From Synchiropus splendidus (lineage: Eukaryota > Chordata > Actinopteri > Syngnathiformes > Callionymidae): a stretch of 64,000 bases of DNA. This document shows, one piece after another, positions 25,696-38,665 of this stretch. Numbering within the stretch: the stretch's first letter is position 1; the number at the start of each line of letters is the position of its first letter. The notes beneath the pieces were generated by a model. The model saw only the letters and a list, made by a program, of their open reading frames with translations, was not told the DNA's origin and searched no databases. Position numbers and translations under genes: made by a program. The stretch covers positions 16,363,001 to 16,427,000 of the forward strand of contig NC_071342.1 in assembly GCF_027744825.2 (NCBI RefSeq). Reading direction: 5' to 3'.

Positions 25696-27065
25696 CAACC
25701 ACCTGCCACAGATTCCCAAGTCACATTCATGCATCAAATCCTCTGTTAACTTTCTGAGGGAACCAATAGTGAGTGAACGTCATGCTGTCACTTGTGAAAG
25801 TGAAAGTCAATTAGAGAACAGTTGACAGATAGAGCAGGAGATCTGTCTCCTGTCAAACCGTTTTCATGAGCGAAGTCAGCAAGCAGCTGCGTTCTAATTG
25901 AGGACTCTACTGTACATTGTGTTCAAAAGGAAACGCTATTGTTTGAGTTTGATAGAAGTTATAACCTTTTTGTGGACAAGTTAGACAAACAAGTCAAAGT
26001 GAGAGCTGAGAAATAGCTACCAATTCAATACCATAACTATCATTACATGGAAGTGCACGGCCTTTACAGCAGCACGATTGTCTTTTTCCCAGAAAAGAAT
26101 AGAGACTAACAAAGAAAGACAGATAGTGCTGAGCGCAAAATAGACCACTTAGTGAGCTGGACTTGTTAACTCACAAATGGTGCAGTACCTTGGTGAACAT
26201 TTTAATAACTGACATGGATGTAGCTTGAAGCTTCATACAGGAAGGTAGTGGACTAAATATATATATCGATCATTGAATGAAATGAGGTAGAAAGGCACTC
26301 ATAACTCACTCACTCCGCTCACGCTCGGCTGCAGCCCTTTAAAGTGAAATGCTCAGTTTCTTGTCCCATTTTCTGAAGATTTATCAGAAATCCATTTTTG
26401 AGTTATTTGGCCAACAAGCCTTGACAGTCGCATAATGCAGTCATTCAACGGGATGAGTGGATTATTCATCTCATCAGGTAAAACAGAATGTATGAGAGAA
26501 ACAAACATACAAACAGCTTTATGTTTTTACTTTTTCCATGTTCTTTCTAACTTTACTTTATGTAGTTATTTTAATATGAGGGCACTCAGTCATCAGAGAC
26601 TATCATCATCTTTCTGTCACTGAACATCTGAAGACGCCGATCAGACCTTATACAGTTTGAGCAGGACAGCATTCATTCAAAAGATTAAAAAGGAACCAAG
26701 AAATACTTTTCACTGAGAAGAAATGTCACTGATAGTATCAAAACTATTATTTTAAAGTTGGTGGACAGCCAAAATGGCGGATCGGAGAGGCAGAATTGTA
26801 ACCTTTTCTCAACCGTGGATGTTTATTAAAAAGCAAAAAAGATTTGGATGCTTCCACTCTGGTTCTATTGTATGGTTTAGATGTGCTAATGCAGTAGCTT
26901 GGTGAGTAACAGCTTCACTTCCATTTGACTTTTGGTTAATGTTAAAGTTCATATTTTACAACTTGATACAGCAGATGTCACCTGAAGTGCATTGAAGCTG
27001 CTCCCATACTCTCCCGCAACTGTCTGTAGCATCAAAGCTACATTGACTACGCACGTAAACCATAC
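25696..27065. other. gene-free spacer
   Basis: No exon or repeat end recognised. AT-rich with no long frame. Confidence 0.5.
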
Positions 27066-27102
27066 TGCTTCGATCCCCACTGACCATGGCAATAAAGTTG
27101 AT
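27066..27102 (+). mobile_element. LINE 3' tail fragment
   Basis: Carries CCCCACTGACCATGGCAATA followed by AAGTTGATTCTG, the same tail as at 62005-62035 (CCCCACTCTCCATGGCAATA plus AAGTTGTTTCTGATTCTG) and, reversed, at 39719-39750. It is a very short 5'-truncated LINE insertion or a solo tail. Confidence 0.6.
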
Positions 27103-29595
27103 TCTGTGCACTCAATGTGGGAGTCAGCCTCCATGGTAAACAAGACACTTGGGCTCACCGCACCGAATTGGAGCCCTCCAGAGGGTAACGGAGCGGAAGC
27201 TACCCGGAACAAACCTCAGGTGAGAAACCAATGCTGATGGAGTTTATTGTTTTGGGCAAGCACCTGAGTTCTATTGTGGAAGACTGGAGCTTTCAGCAGG
27301 TAATGGCACAACTGGACCCCAGAAACTTCTTCCACGAACAGTCAACGGAAAGATGAGCAGGCTGTCAGGTTACAAGGCAACATTCCGGTTTTTAACAAGT
27401 GATGAGTGAAGTTTTTGGGTTTGATCGGTTCAAAAGTTGTTAAATTGAGCACATTATTTTTCTATTGTTATTTATTTTGCTTTTAAAATTGTAGTGTTGT
27501 TCAGTTCTATTGTTATTTACTAGGAGCCAAAATTGGCATCAGCTTGCAATCTGTATCGGCCAAAAAATATTATCATTGCTGCACAACTACTGACAAACAT
27601 TTGTAACAGAGAGACAGAATGGTTGGGAATGATCTCAGCCAAGATACAAGACTTCAAACACCATGTTCGCAACACCAGATTGAACAATAAGAATATGTTT
27701 TTAACACGTTTAACACCGATGGTGGAGAAGCACAGAAGTCCTTTGAGGCTAAGTCATCGCAGTTCAACACGTACTTAGATGTCTGCTTCATTAAAGTTTC
27801 ATCAGGATAAATTTAACCGTTGACATGACAGTCATGTTGACAGTCCATTGAGAACACATGCTCAACGGCGAACAACAGATGACGTGCGTGAATCGGGGGC
27901 AGCAGGAGGATAATGTTTCTTGAAAAGCCCTGGCGTGTTGATAACCGACACCTCAAGGCGTGACTATTGATCAACGCCTGAAGGCTTACAGGAGACAGTT
28001 GGGATGAGTAATAGGACGAGATAGATTCTGAACATATGACCGTGTGAGGCGGCGACATGCACTGACTTCTGCCTGAACAGTGACAGGCACTTTAATGAGA
28101 CAGTGACACCAATTGAACGAGTCAAACTGACGTGTTCCTAACAGAAAGGCAGATATTTACGTGAACATTGATGTACTATTCTGCCGGGTTTAAAAATGAG
28201 GCTGAAAAACGGCCCCTCTCCAATTGTTATTATGAGGCTATTTATATTGCTATTCTGAAGCCTATAATCTGTAACCAGAGCAACAATACAGTCACCCTGT
28301 CTCACTCTAGGTGTTCTGGAAGCGAATCAATGCTGGTGCGCGAGTCGCAGTCGCAGCAACACTTTTCTTCCAGTAAGGCAGCCTCCAGCTTCCCGACATT
28401 CACCGCAGTGGTGAGCAAATGCTCCGGGGCCTCAGATTTCTTGTAGAAATCCAATGTGGCATCAGCTTCCAGAGAGGTGGCTTTTGAGTCGCGATGATGA
28501 GGGGACCACCGCGGTCAGGAGGTGGAGAACCATGAAACGAAACACCTCTGCGAATAAACATGAAACGCGGCCGTGCACCAAGCTCTCCCGGCAAACATGC
28601 AAATGTCGAGCTGAAAAAGACACCTAGCGATCACAGCTCCTGCCATGTATTATTAATGGTGGGAGTCATAGGAGGCTTTTAATTGGAGAAGCTCTTGTGG
28701 GTGTCTCTGAGGTAGTGGGGCGCTGTCACTGCTGATCTGCCGACTTCCTCGGCGCGGAGGGGAACGACAGGACGTCACACTTTCATGTGTACCTCCTGTT
28801 GACTGGATCGGATGTAATTTGAAGCCGTCCTTCGCTCACCGCGGCTTGTGATTAGCAGCATTGACTCCAGAGACGGAGAATACTAATTCAGGAGCAGCAG
28901 ACTGGGAATCACCACCATTAGTAGCTGGTCCACCAAGTAAACGGCATGATATGCAAATGAAAGAAAGAATAACCTTCGCTGTCAGTCATTAAAATGAAGT
29001 TTGTGCAGTCACTAAGAACATGTCGCCAGAGGGGGAGAACGAGGGAATGATGAGACACGGGGATAAACGAAAGGAGCGCAAGCCTGTGATCATGAAATGA
29101 GCCTCTTGACATACTTAGCAAAGAGAATGAACTTGTTAAATCTGTATAGCAGAAGGTTCCGAATACATGTTTTTATCATACATGACTCTCTAAGAACCGC
29201 ACCAGCACATTGTTACGGCAAGTAGTGACTATCATCAGGTGACTTTTGCGTCCTATGTTGACGTGGAAGTCCACCTTCGGTGTAGCATGTTGGCGCACTA
29301 GCCTTTCAATGGAAGCACCTAATCCTGACGCGTCACGTAAAAGCAAGACAGAGGTCAAGGTAAGCGTCTGCCATGGGATGGCGCTGTTTCTGCTCCGCAT
29401 ATTACGATGTGTCATTTGGTACATAAAGCATCTCAAACGGCCAGGAGTTTCAGTCATGGGACCTTGGCACCATCAATGTGGAGGAGAGTCAGATACGATG
29501 TTATATATACCGAGTAGGGGGTGGGACTCACTTAAAAGATGAATCTAGTAAATAAGAGAATTTAATTAATTTCAATTAATCGCAGTTTAATGGTA
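27103..29595. other. gene-free spacer, possible regulatory block
   Basis: No coding exon recognised. The 28400-28880 part is unique and comparatively GC-balanced, with TATTATTAATGGTGGGAG and GGCTTTTAATTGGAG words. It is a candidate regulatory element on appearance only. Confidence 0.4.
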
Positions 29596-29795
29596 CAGTG
29601 ATACCTCGGTTCTCGAACACAATCCGTTCCAGACGGCCATTCGAGAAGTGAATTGTGAGAAATCTGAATCGATATTTCCTATTACAACGAATGGAAAAAG
29701 AAATAATGCATTCCAACCCTTAAAATAGGCTTTTGTAGGAGTGAATGTAGAGGGTCTGCTGCTTTCTGGCACGTTCAAAAACCGAGGTACCACTG
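29596..29795. mobile_element. TcMar-type MITE family M1, copy A (internally deleted)
   Basis: Begins CAGTGATACCTCGGTTCTCG after a TA and ends ACCGAGGTACCACTG. The same termini bound copies B (37665-38262) and C (51401-52033). This copy is only about 200 bp because the middle is missing: the ends align to B and C, but roughly 400 bp of interior is absent. TA insertion and the conserved ends place it in the Tc1/mariner superfamily. No transposase is encoded. Confidence 0.85.
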
Positions 29796-29828
29796 CATAA
29801 GAATATTGGCCACAAGAAGCCACATTTT

Positions 29829-30148
29829 CAATTTGAATGAATTTGGTATATGACTGAATCAAATGAAGGACCCATACATACAGTTCAACAACAAAATATT
29901 GTTTATTTTGCATCAGTTTGACAATAGATCACGATGGTGGCTGTATTCAAGTTTTTATATCACCTTATTTAAACTAAACTCTTTTAATATCTTGAAAATA
30001 TTTGTATAAGAATTTCAATTTTATAAGAATTTCAAGTACATTCAGAGCAGTGGAAACCCTGGTCATTGTGTAGTGAAAACATCCCTGAACAAAAGCAAAC
30101 AGATGCTTTTGTTTGCTTTTGTTCAGGGATTCCTCCATGTTTGTTGTT
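29829..30148 (+). repeat. dispersed family M2, copy 1, with hairpin
   Basis: Colinear with 38370-38665 (reverse strand) and 53363-53560 (same strand). Anchors are TTTGGTATATGACTGAA, ACAACAAAATATTGTTTATT, CAAGTTTTTATATCACCTTA and TCTTGAAAATATTTGT. Near the right end, 30083-30100 and 30111-30128 form a perfect 18-bp stem around a 10-nt loop. No long coding frame. The class is unknown; a non-autonomous DNA element with an internal palindrome is likely. Confidence 0.8.
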
Positions 30149-33034
30149 GTTGTTATCATCCCAGCTGCCTCGTGTCTTGTGCATCAGTGTGATCTGTGGA
30201 CCAGGAACTCCTGCACTAACAAATGTCCCTCCAAAAGGGATGAAAATTATGTGCTCCAGTGAAAGAATTCACATGTCAAACATTACGATGGTTTTCACAT
30301 TGAGACATAGGTTTTAATGTGTTCATTTGAAAGAGCTGTTCAAAAGACTATTTTCTTGTCGTTCTTTCCGTCCTGAGGAGCTGACTATAACCATTTTTGC
30401 CTCCACCAAAGCATCATCCAGTCTGATCTTAATAAAGCTAGTAACTGGATTATCTTGGTAGCTTCTGAAAGAAATGCAAATCTCTCTCTCTTAGTCAGTC
30501 GAAGGCAATAAAATCTGAGCCGCCATGCAACTGTTGAGAGCCGAGCCAACGTGACCTCAGTGTGCTAAACATGCCGGCAGGGAAGTAGAGAGGGTGGACA
30601 TGTTTATTGACATGGTTCACTTTGCCTAATGTCTGTGTGACCTTCACATTACGAGTATAGATTTGTCAGATAAAGGTTGTGTAATGAGCTTTAATGGAGG
30701 CGTCAGTTTATAGGGGCCGAATCCGAATGATTTTTAACAGGAATGTTGGAAGCGACTGCTCCATGGCCGTTAAAAACAAGAAGACCACTAGAAGACCACT
30801 CCCATAATGCACAGCAACAGTCACAGCTCGAATCACACGTCGAGTTTGAGACAGCACACTGTTTTCACACCATCCAGGTTCATATTGTCCAAAGGAATGG
30901 CCTCAATATCTCATGTTCTATATGAACAAAGCCCTATGATTCATTTGGCTCTGTGGGTATCTGGAGTCAGCCCCAGGCGGCCGCGGACCTGTTGGTCGAT
31001 CACACTGTGCTGGCTGGCACAACAATGTGTTCGTCCCTCTTGTTCGTCACATATTGACCCAATTTCCCTGATGGCTCAGAAATCGGAGCGGGCTGTACAC
31101 GTGTTCGTCACCCGCCCTTCAGCGTCACCGCACCTTGTGGAGCTCCCCAAGAGGCTTCCAGGGCCTTACCTCATTTGCACTCATCACGGTGACTTGGGAC
31201 CAGGCTGACAGGCTCATTTCCACCACTCTGCATGGAGCAGCACAGCAGAAATGTCTGTAAACTACCAGGCACCCAGAGCGCTTTTATAATTAGCTGCTTG
31301 TTCTCTGCCACCAATGTACAAGGACCAGTGTCTCTACATGGTTGACAGGCTCTCCACATAGGTGCTGATCCTGGAGATGCTTCAGGGCGAGAGCACACAG
31401 AGACTCATTTCTGTCTCTTGGCAGAAACTCCTCAAACATCCTTCAACCAGCAGAGTATTATTTTGTCATCATTAAGAACACAATTCCTACCCTGTAACTG
31501 CAACTTAACTTTCACAACATTAGTGTCAGTGTCGAATGTTTCATGAGGGTATGATGATCATTAAAAAAATTATAGAAAGTGAAATCAATTCAGTTGCTTC
31601 TACTCTTTGATACAGTCATTTTCAGTCACTTATTGCCGGCATGTGAGAGCGAGAAGGCGAGAGGGTGAAAGGGGATGGGCCCCGCAAGGTACCAGGGAAA
31701 ATGCAACTGCAACACAAACATGGAACTGATTATTTTACATTAACACTGAGACATTCAAACCAAACACAATATGAGTTCAATAAAATGCGGTAAAAAGTAA
31801 AGTCAGACTATGATTTTGGTGTTTCGTTTTGAGGTTTCTTTTCATGAAAAACGTGTTTGGTCAGTGATTGATCTCCCACTGGCTTTAGGCCACCACCTAA
31901 TGACGCCGTCATTCCGACAGCTTTGTTACAGCTTGTTACATATTGAAATCATAAACAAACTGAAATGTCAAGCTTGAGGCAAAGACGGTGTTTGAAATCC
32001 GCAGCTCAGCATGTGAAAATTGTGTTTTGGGCAGGTGGCTGATTGGTCTGAAGCGAAATGGTGGTGGTGTTTTCAGCGGTTCTCCGAGGTGGGAAATTTA
32101 CAGGCATGTCACTGGGACCTACATCCCAAGGTCAGGCAGGTTAACAAGAGCTGCACCCTCACCTGCTCCCCATAGCTGTATGTCATTGCTGTGTGACATG
32201 ACGGGCGCCATGGTGAGAATGAAGCTGCTGGTTACACCTCCAGGTTTGTCCCTCGTGCATGGAAGGAGGTGAAAATGAAACATTGAGGGGTCGAATGGAC
32301 ACCGGTGTCCCTGTTCTTGTAGGACACGTGTCAAAGTGAACCACACACCATGCCAAAATCTAAAACAGTCCTGCTCTCGCAGCTGCGTGTGGCCCAGCTA
32401 GCTGGAAATATAATGGTGAACATCCGTCAGTCCTGATTATGTCCATATTGTTGTTATTCTTTCAGACTATTTGGCAAAAATTTTCAGTTGAATGCCGTCA
32501 CCTCGTAAAAGGAAAATTGCGCTTATCCCATCCTGAATTGCATTTCCTCTTTCTACATCAATTCTTGTAGAAAGAGCCAATGCAACTAAATGGTTTTGGG
32601 TCTGTTATTCCATTTCTTCATTTCACTAAAACAAAACAAAAAAGGCTGTTGTTGACGATTTGTTATATTCATAATTCATAATGAGCCTCATCTGCGTATG
32701 GATTTGAGAGAAAACAACTGAGCACAAATTGAAATATTTGTTTTGTGTGACTTTTATGTGCATTAATTGAGGCACAAGAGTGGCACACTACAAGAAGTGA
32801 GTGTGGCAACAATGTAATCGTGACATTAAAGGACTTTTAGTTTCACTAGAGCAGTTCATACTATACTTAGATTAGATTATCTTATATGGCCTTTATTAAA
32901 TCCCCTTCACATGCTGATTGTAACTTACAAACTTAAGGTCATAACAGAAAACAATGAAAAAAACAAAAAAATTCTGTTGTCCCACCCTCAGATTTCGGCC
33001 CTGGCAGTCTCACTGCAACCAGCTGTTCTATTCT
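30149..33034. other. gene-free spacer
   Basis: No coding exon recognised. Open frames at 30807-31208 and 31988-32272 lack any domain signature and are opposed by frames on the other strand. The 30960-31200 part is locally GC-rich. Confidence 0.5.
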
Positions 33035-33299
33035 GTGATGTTGTTCATACATGAGCCGCACTGGTCTATAAGCCGCGGGTGCAGTGGTGCTGTCTGCTCT
33101 GTAGAAAAGTCATCGGTGCACACGGCTTAAAAATGCATGAGGGTCAACTAGTTTTGAAAACGGGGGCCCGCATCGAGACTGACTCATGAAACAAACTCTG
33201 CAATATTCTGAACTTGAATCATGGACTCCTCACATGTATAAGCCGCAGGGTTCAGACTGTGAGAAAAAGTAGCATCTTATAGTCCAGAAAATTACGGTA
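33035..33299 (-). mobile_element. 'ACTATAAGCCGC' fish interspersed element
   Basis: The right end reads ATCTTATAGTCCAGAAAATTACGGTA; reversed, this is the familiar TACCGTAATTTTCTGGACTATAAG start of a widespread vertebrate/fish DNA repeat. Inside, TATAAGCCGC occurs at both ends (33068 and 33238). No protein frame. The superfamily was not decided because no clear target duplication was seen. Confidence 0.65.
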
Positions 33300-33534
33300 C
33301 TTAAAACACATTGTCACTCCCCGGGTTTAGCATGGTGATCGCCAACATGTTGCTTTTCAAACTATTCTCCAAATCACAGACATGATAATGTACAATGACA
33401 TATTCAACTTTGATTTACACCTGCTATAAGAACTGTTGCAGTGCATTATGGGACCTGTACGTTGAGGAGTAGCACACATTATACAAGGCACACAGATCTT
33501 GAGTCTGACGTGAAGCTCTGGGAACAGAATAGTG

Positions 33535-34170
33535 TTATGTTTTTTGTTTTTTGTGTGTTTTTATTTTGTTATTTCCTGTGTTCCTCTGTGTTGTTTCCTT
33601 TACCATCTTTCTGTTCAGCTTCACAGCAGCGCAGCTGGATCCCACTCCGCTGATCAGACGCCACTGATTTCTACACCAGGGTTCCAGTCAGTCTGCACTG
33701 CCAGATGGTCACTTCGAGTTCCGACGGTAAACTTTCTTTCGACCCTCCGATCTCTCGTTGCTCCTATTTAAATCTCTGTTTTCCGTGTGCGTGCTCGTTC
33801 TTTTCTGCCGCCTCCTTAGTTGTTCTCCTCACTAGTTTTGTCTAGTCTTTTACGATTGTGTGTGAGTGTTCTGTGTAACTAATCTTTTGTAATAGATTTA
33901 TACTCCTTGTGTGTGAGTGTTCTTTTCCACCACGGAGAGCTTTGTGTTATTTGGGCCTCCGCTTTTCTGTTTTCAGGTATTGACCCCTTCCCTATGTGTT
34001 TGTCCTCCTCGCTCTACTTCTGGTGTTATTCGTTCCTGTGTGTGTATTATGTGTGCATTGTGTTTATTGTGTTAAATTAAGTGTTAACTCATACTCTTGT
34101 GGTTCTGAGTTTTCTGTGTACTGGCAATGATCCAGCATTTGGGTCAGACTCTTTGAGCGATCAAGACAAC
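33535..34170 (+). mobile_element. retroelement-like repeat family R3, copy 2
   Basis: Plus-strand partner of 25010-25695, sharing GCCAGATGGT, ACGGTAAACTTTCTTTCGA, CCACCACGGAGAG, TTATTTGGGCCTC and a terminal CATTTGGGTCAGAC. Strongly T-rich on the plus strand. No reverse-transcriptase or capsid frame and no primer-binding site follow, so it could be a solo LTR or another 3'-end remnant. Confidence 0.65.
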
Positions 34171-35399
34171 AAGAGTGCTTTGAGGCAAATTCCAATACAG
34201 TATTTGTTTTCACGTGTTTGTGACAGAAGGCGGCTTATATCATCAAATCTATCAATGAGGTCCATGAGAGAAGAGGGATCCTCTAGCAGTGATCACTGTT
34301 TAAATGACAAAAAGATTAAAACACCTCCCTGGTGAAAACGCAATCACTGTCCGGCAGTAAACCTGTGAAACAACTGCATGTGTACACGAATATTCAACCA
34401 TATAGGCTCAAAAAAATCCATTCAGCAGACAAGATCGTGGCACAGCGCATAATTGCTTGTTTTAATCGTTTGCTTAGAACGCTGTTAACTAGACTCCACA
34501 GGACATTTGCGCAAGCGATTCAATATCGCTACCATTATTACTTCCATAAATTACACGCAGGAAAGCAAAGTGCAGGCCGTGGACGTGCAGATGTGGATTG
34601 CCAAGGACACGTCCCATCTCCTCTCTACACGCTCTCTGCTCTCCCTGCCGTGTTGGACAGACATCATCTGCTGTTCAACTACGCAGGCACAGCAGACAGA
34701 ACATGCAGAGAGTAGAGGTGGAAATGGAGCGATCAATTAGATTTTAACAAATGACTTTCTGTGTATTACCCGGCAGCTGTTAAACCAGTCAACCTTAGCG
34801 CTCCCTCCTCTCAGAAGGGATGAGGGGGCTTCTCTTCGCAGTACACTGTGTCGCGGCAAACTAAAGAGAAAGTCAGCCATGGCCTGGGGCGGGAGCGAGG
34901 TACCAGCGGTGTCAGCAAAGACTGAAGAGGGAGCTGGGTCAGTTGGACCCCAAGGCCCCTGGAGGACTTGATGTGGGGACTGAAGGCCGAGGGATAAACC
35001 TGCCACAGATGGAGGGCCACACTAACCGCAGGCCTCCTCCCACCTCTTTTCAACTTATTTTACTGGCGTTTTTGTAGTCTTTGTTTCAGGGCTCGACTTC
35101 GATGTGAGAAAGTTTATTGCTGATAACTCAACTGCAGCAAGAATAAGCAAGTCCAGAACGTGTTGTAGAATAAATTCATGTATGTCATTAGAAACCTGTG
35201 CAACATTTAAGTTAAAGTATGAACTGTTTCCAAACACCAACGGAATGATGAACTGTCAGTCAGTTTAACAATAATAGTTACCTTTGCACAAACAGAATGT
35301 TCAGCTAAGTTTCCAAGTACGTCAGACCTGGTCTCCTTAGGAAGAAAACAGGGACATCTATCATCTGGAACGTCGGGTCATGGTGGCCCAGCCAAGCGT
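34171..35399. other. gene-free spacer
   Basis: No coding exon recognised. Opposed open frames at 34332-34740 and 34551-35053 carry no signature. The upstream part of the LTR described next may begin in the last 100 bp. Confidence 0.5.
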
Positions 35400-35712
35400 C
35401 CTGGATTCTGGGAAATAATATAACGCTTCCAGTGATCGGTCATTCTAATATGGTCTTGTGTTCGTGTGTAATATTGTGCGTTGGATTCGAGGAACGCCCT
35501 CAGTCTCGTCTTTATTTCATGTATCTGTACTTTGACTTCTTGGATGCTGACCGTGGATGCTTACCACTGATGCTGACTATTGACAACTAGATGCTGATGC
35601 TGAGCTGGAATAAACTATGTCGCATCCCACAACCTCTCGGTTCTCTTCCTGCTCTCTAGATTTGTGGAACCCACTGGCCGGACAACATAACTGGCGCCCA
35701 ACGTGGGGCGTT
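35400..35712 (+). mobile_element. LTR 3' end with tRNA-Lys primer-binding site
   Basis: A TATA-like stretch (AATAATATAACG, near 35410), an AATAAA at 35609-35614 and a pyrimidine-rich U5-like tail are followed at 35692-35709 by TGGCGCCCAACGTGGGGC. That is an exact 18-nt complement to the 3' end of tRNA-Lys(CUU), the usual start of minus-strand DNA synthesis in several vertebrate LTR elements. No gag or pol frame follows, so the element is a truncated relic. The 5' edge of the LTR was not found. Confidence 0.7.
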
Positions 35713-37664
35713 ATCGCTATTTTGGAGCATCTATTATGACCAGCTATTACAGCAGGCATTTCTCAATCCAGTTTTCTCAGGTTGGTTTCAGGTACCAAAA
35801 ACTCTCTTGTGGCAATTTCATTTTATGCTTGTGCCTCGCCACACTCATTATATAAGTGTAAGTATAAGTGACAACATGCATTTAACAAATGTGGAACTAG
35901 TAGTTGAGTAAACACAGAGATAATGAGGTGACAGAACAATTTGCCATCCGCCTCGGTCAACACGGGAAGAGAGAAAGACGTCCGCTGGATGCAGTGTGAC
36001 TTCATTTGCAGCCTTGGCTGCTTTGTTTTTCCACCCCTGGGTTAAGTTTTAAACACATACAAGGCTGGAAATGCGTGACAACCCAAGGATGCGCGCTCAT
36101 GCAGGAGACAGCTATTCACACCTCTCAAGGTGGCCGGAACTATGACAGTCGAAACTCACTTGTCCTCATCTCAACCAGCGCCACAAATAAGCACTCTGTG
36201 CTTCTTTTCACAAGCAATTTCAAAGTGTGATTTGAAGTCAAGTGGATTTTTTTTATACCTCCACGATTTCAAATCAACACATTGGCAGCAATGAAAGAAC
36301 ATAATGTAATAGCTCTGAATACTGTACTGATGGAAATAGCATATTGTGATGAGGTGGTACCATTGCACAATCACTGCCATAAGTGCAGCTTATAATATGT
36401 ACTTGAAAGAACAACTGCCATAGACCTATAGGAATTGTTGCAGAGCAAAACGGAACTTGTACTCGAGCAGTTGTAGTCGGTGTTGTGCACCTCTGGGAAC
36501 TGTGCTGTCTTTATTATCCTGGTGCTTGAAACGGCCCTCAGCAGGAGCTACAGTGAAACACAAGAGAAACTTCACAGGAGAAGCTCACCATTTGTTTATT
36601 CATTTCATATTTGGTATGAAGGTTCGCGCGGAGTCAGTTACCTGAATTTTTCTATTAAACCTTTGCAATTTTCAATCCTATCAGTTCAAATTTACTGCCA
36701 TCCCTGAAAAGATCGACGAAGTGACGCACACCACAACACACCTAGAGCTCTGACTCATCCCGATAAAGGAAAAAAAATCATTTTGTTTATGAAGCGAATT
36801 GCTCTCGAAATTAATTTCCACAGCAATTAATCTTGATGCCTCGCCGATGAGACGTACGCCGCACTTTGGCAGAGGGGAGGAAATGCAAAATAATGGAATT
36901 GATTAGTCCGTACATTTTTTTAATCAACGTGCTGTGATGGATTTTGCTTTTTTTTTTTTTAATGTCGATTGGTTGTTCAGTGTTGTCTGTGACATTCAAA
37001 CAACCCGTGGGCGCCAGGTTATTGAATCAAATCCCTTCATAGTGCTAGATTTCATCGGTGAGGCTGAAGCGTTCTCATAACCCTGCAGTGTTGTCAGCCA
37101 GCAACCCCTGAGTCCCCATAAGCCCCTTTAAAGAGCATTTCTTAATTAAACCTTTATTTGTCTACTTCGTTGTTCTATAAGGACGGTGTTAGGTCTTGAT
37201 ACTCATATTGGAACCTGACGGAGTCCCAAGGGACTCAAGCGTTGAAGCTTGTATTTTTAGGGCAAAGGCGATGGAATTATTTGTACCATAACATCAGCAT
37301 ATGTTTGAACAAGCACAAAAGTTTTGAGGGATCTGCTCCAGGAACTGCAGTAGGAACTGTCATGTATAGTTCCTATTTACACTCCTTATACTGAGAGCTA
37401 TAGACACAATACATGTATGTTCAATATGAAACCTGTCATCACGGAAAATAATATGTTTATACTTAAAATGTATTACATTTGCTGCTTTAAAGCGGCAATG
37501 CGTAGTTTGAGAATAGTTGTTTTTGGTGCCTGTCACTTGCAGGACACATTTAATATCAGGTTGCCCAGAGAAATGTCTATTGGTTTTTTTTATACTAGTT
37601 GCGATAGGGTCTGTGATTTATAACTGTTCAATATGAAGCCTACCATCACAGAATATATGAAATA
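35713..37664. other. gene-free spacer
   Basis: No coding exon recognised. An imperfect direct repeat of about 35 bp (GTTCAATATGAA(A/G)CCT with CATCAC) occurs at 37414 and 37625. T-runs lie at 36247 and 36948-36960. Confidence 0.5.
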
Positions 37665-38262
37665 CGGTGGTATCTCGGTTTTCGAACAAATCAGAGTTCG
37701 AACAAAAATTTCTAGATATTTTTGCTTCTGATTTTGAACGAAAATCCAGAACGTGAATGCACCCAAAAATTCATATTGAGGTGTAAAACCTTTCCTGTCT
37801 CCACACTGGACCGTGGTAGAGTGTCACAGGGGAGGTGCTCGCTCTCCACACCTCCGAGGCTGGAGCGCTCACTCCAGGGTTTGATGTCCTGTTGTGGGCT
37901 GGAGCTGGGACAGGGATGAGGCGAGTCTGGGACAGAGCGTGACTTGGTTTATGACTTTGTCACAGCCAAACTGCAGAGAAGCGCACATTCAGAGCTGGAC
38001 ACGCACCGGGCACCTCTTCACTTCTGGAGAGACGTCACTCACTCGGCAACCCCTCCCACATGCAGCGGCCACACACATAGAGGAACAGCGCACCTGCAGC
38101 AGACACTCTTCATTCACTCCTACAAAAGACTATTTTAAGGCTTGGAACGCATTATTTCTTTTTCTATTCATTGTAATGGGAAAAATTGATTCAGATTTCG
38201 AACAATTCGCTTCTCGAGCGGCTGTCTGGAACGGATTGTGGTCGAGAACCGTGGTACCACTG
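37665..38262. mobile_element. TcMar-type MITE family M1, copy B
   Basis: 598 bp bounded by TA: the left end CGGTGGTATCTCGGTTTTCG and the right end CCGTGGTACCACTG are inverted repeats. The interior is nearly identical to copy C but in opposite orientation. Both copies keep a frame of 129-132 codons (37894-38292 here) starting Met-Gly-Trp-Ser-Trp-Asp-Arg-Asp. The frame has no transposase signature, and a second overlapping frame is also open, so it is most likely not a gene. High similarity to copy C implies recent amplification. Confidence 0.88.
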
Positions 38263-38369
38263 TACATATATTCATTGGTGATGGGACTTTGATGAGTTTC
38301 AATTACAACAATTACAATTATTAATTATCACAATTAATTAATTATTACTATTAATTATTATCCTCCATA

Positions 38370-38665
38370 TTACAAACATGGAGGAATCAAAACAAAAGCA
38401 AACAAAAGCATGTTTGCTTTTGTTCAGGGATGTTTTTCACTACACAATGACCACCCTGGTCCACTGCTCTGAATGTGCTTGAAGTTCTTATAACATTGAA
38501 ATTCTTACACAAATATTTTCAAGACTTTAAAAGAGCTTTAGTTTAAATAAGGTGATATAAAAACTTGAATATATACACCATCGTGATCTATTGTGCTATT
38601 GTCAAACTGATGCAAAATAAACAACATTTTGTTGTTTAAATGTATGTATGGGTCCAGGACAAATG
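38370..38665 (-). repeat. dispersed family M2, copy 2, with hairpin
   Basis: Reverse-strand copy of 29829-30148, keeping the order of all anchors and the palindromic end: 38391-38403 pairs with 38412-38424, a 13-bp stem around an 8-nt loop. The flanking words ACAAACATGGAGGAATC match copy 1 reversed. The copies differ by scattered substitutions. Confidence 0.8.

Noticed and set aside
25264..25737. 157-codon minus-strand frame rich in Cys, Leu and Ser
   Set aside because: It lies in the R3 repeat, and the colinear copy at 33535-34170 does not preserve the frame.
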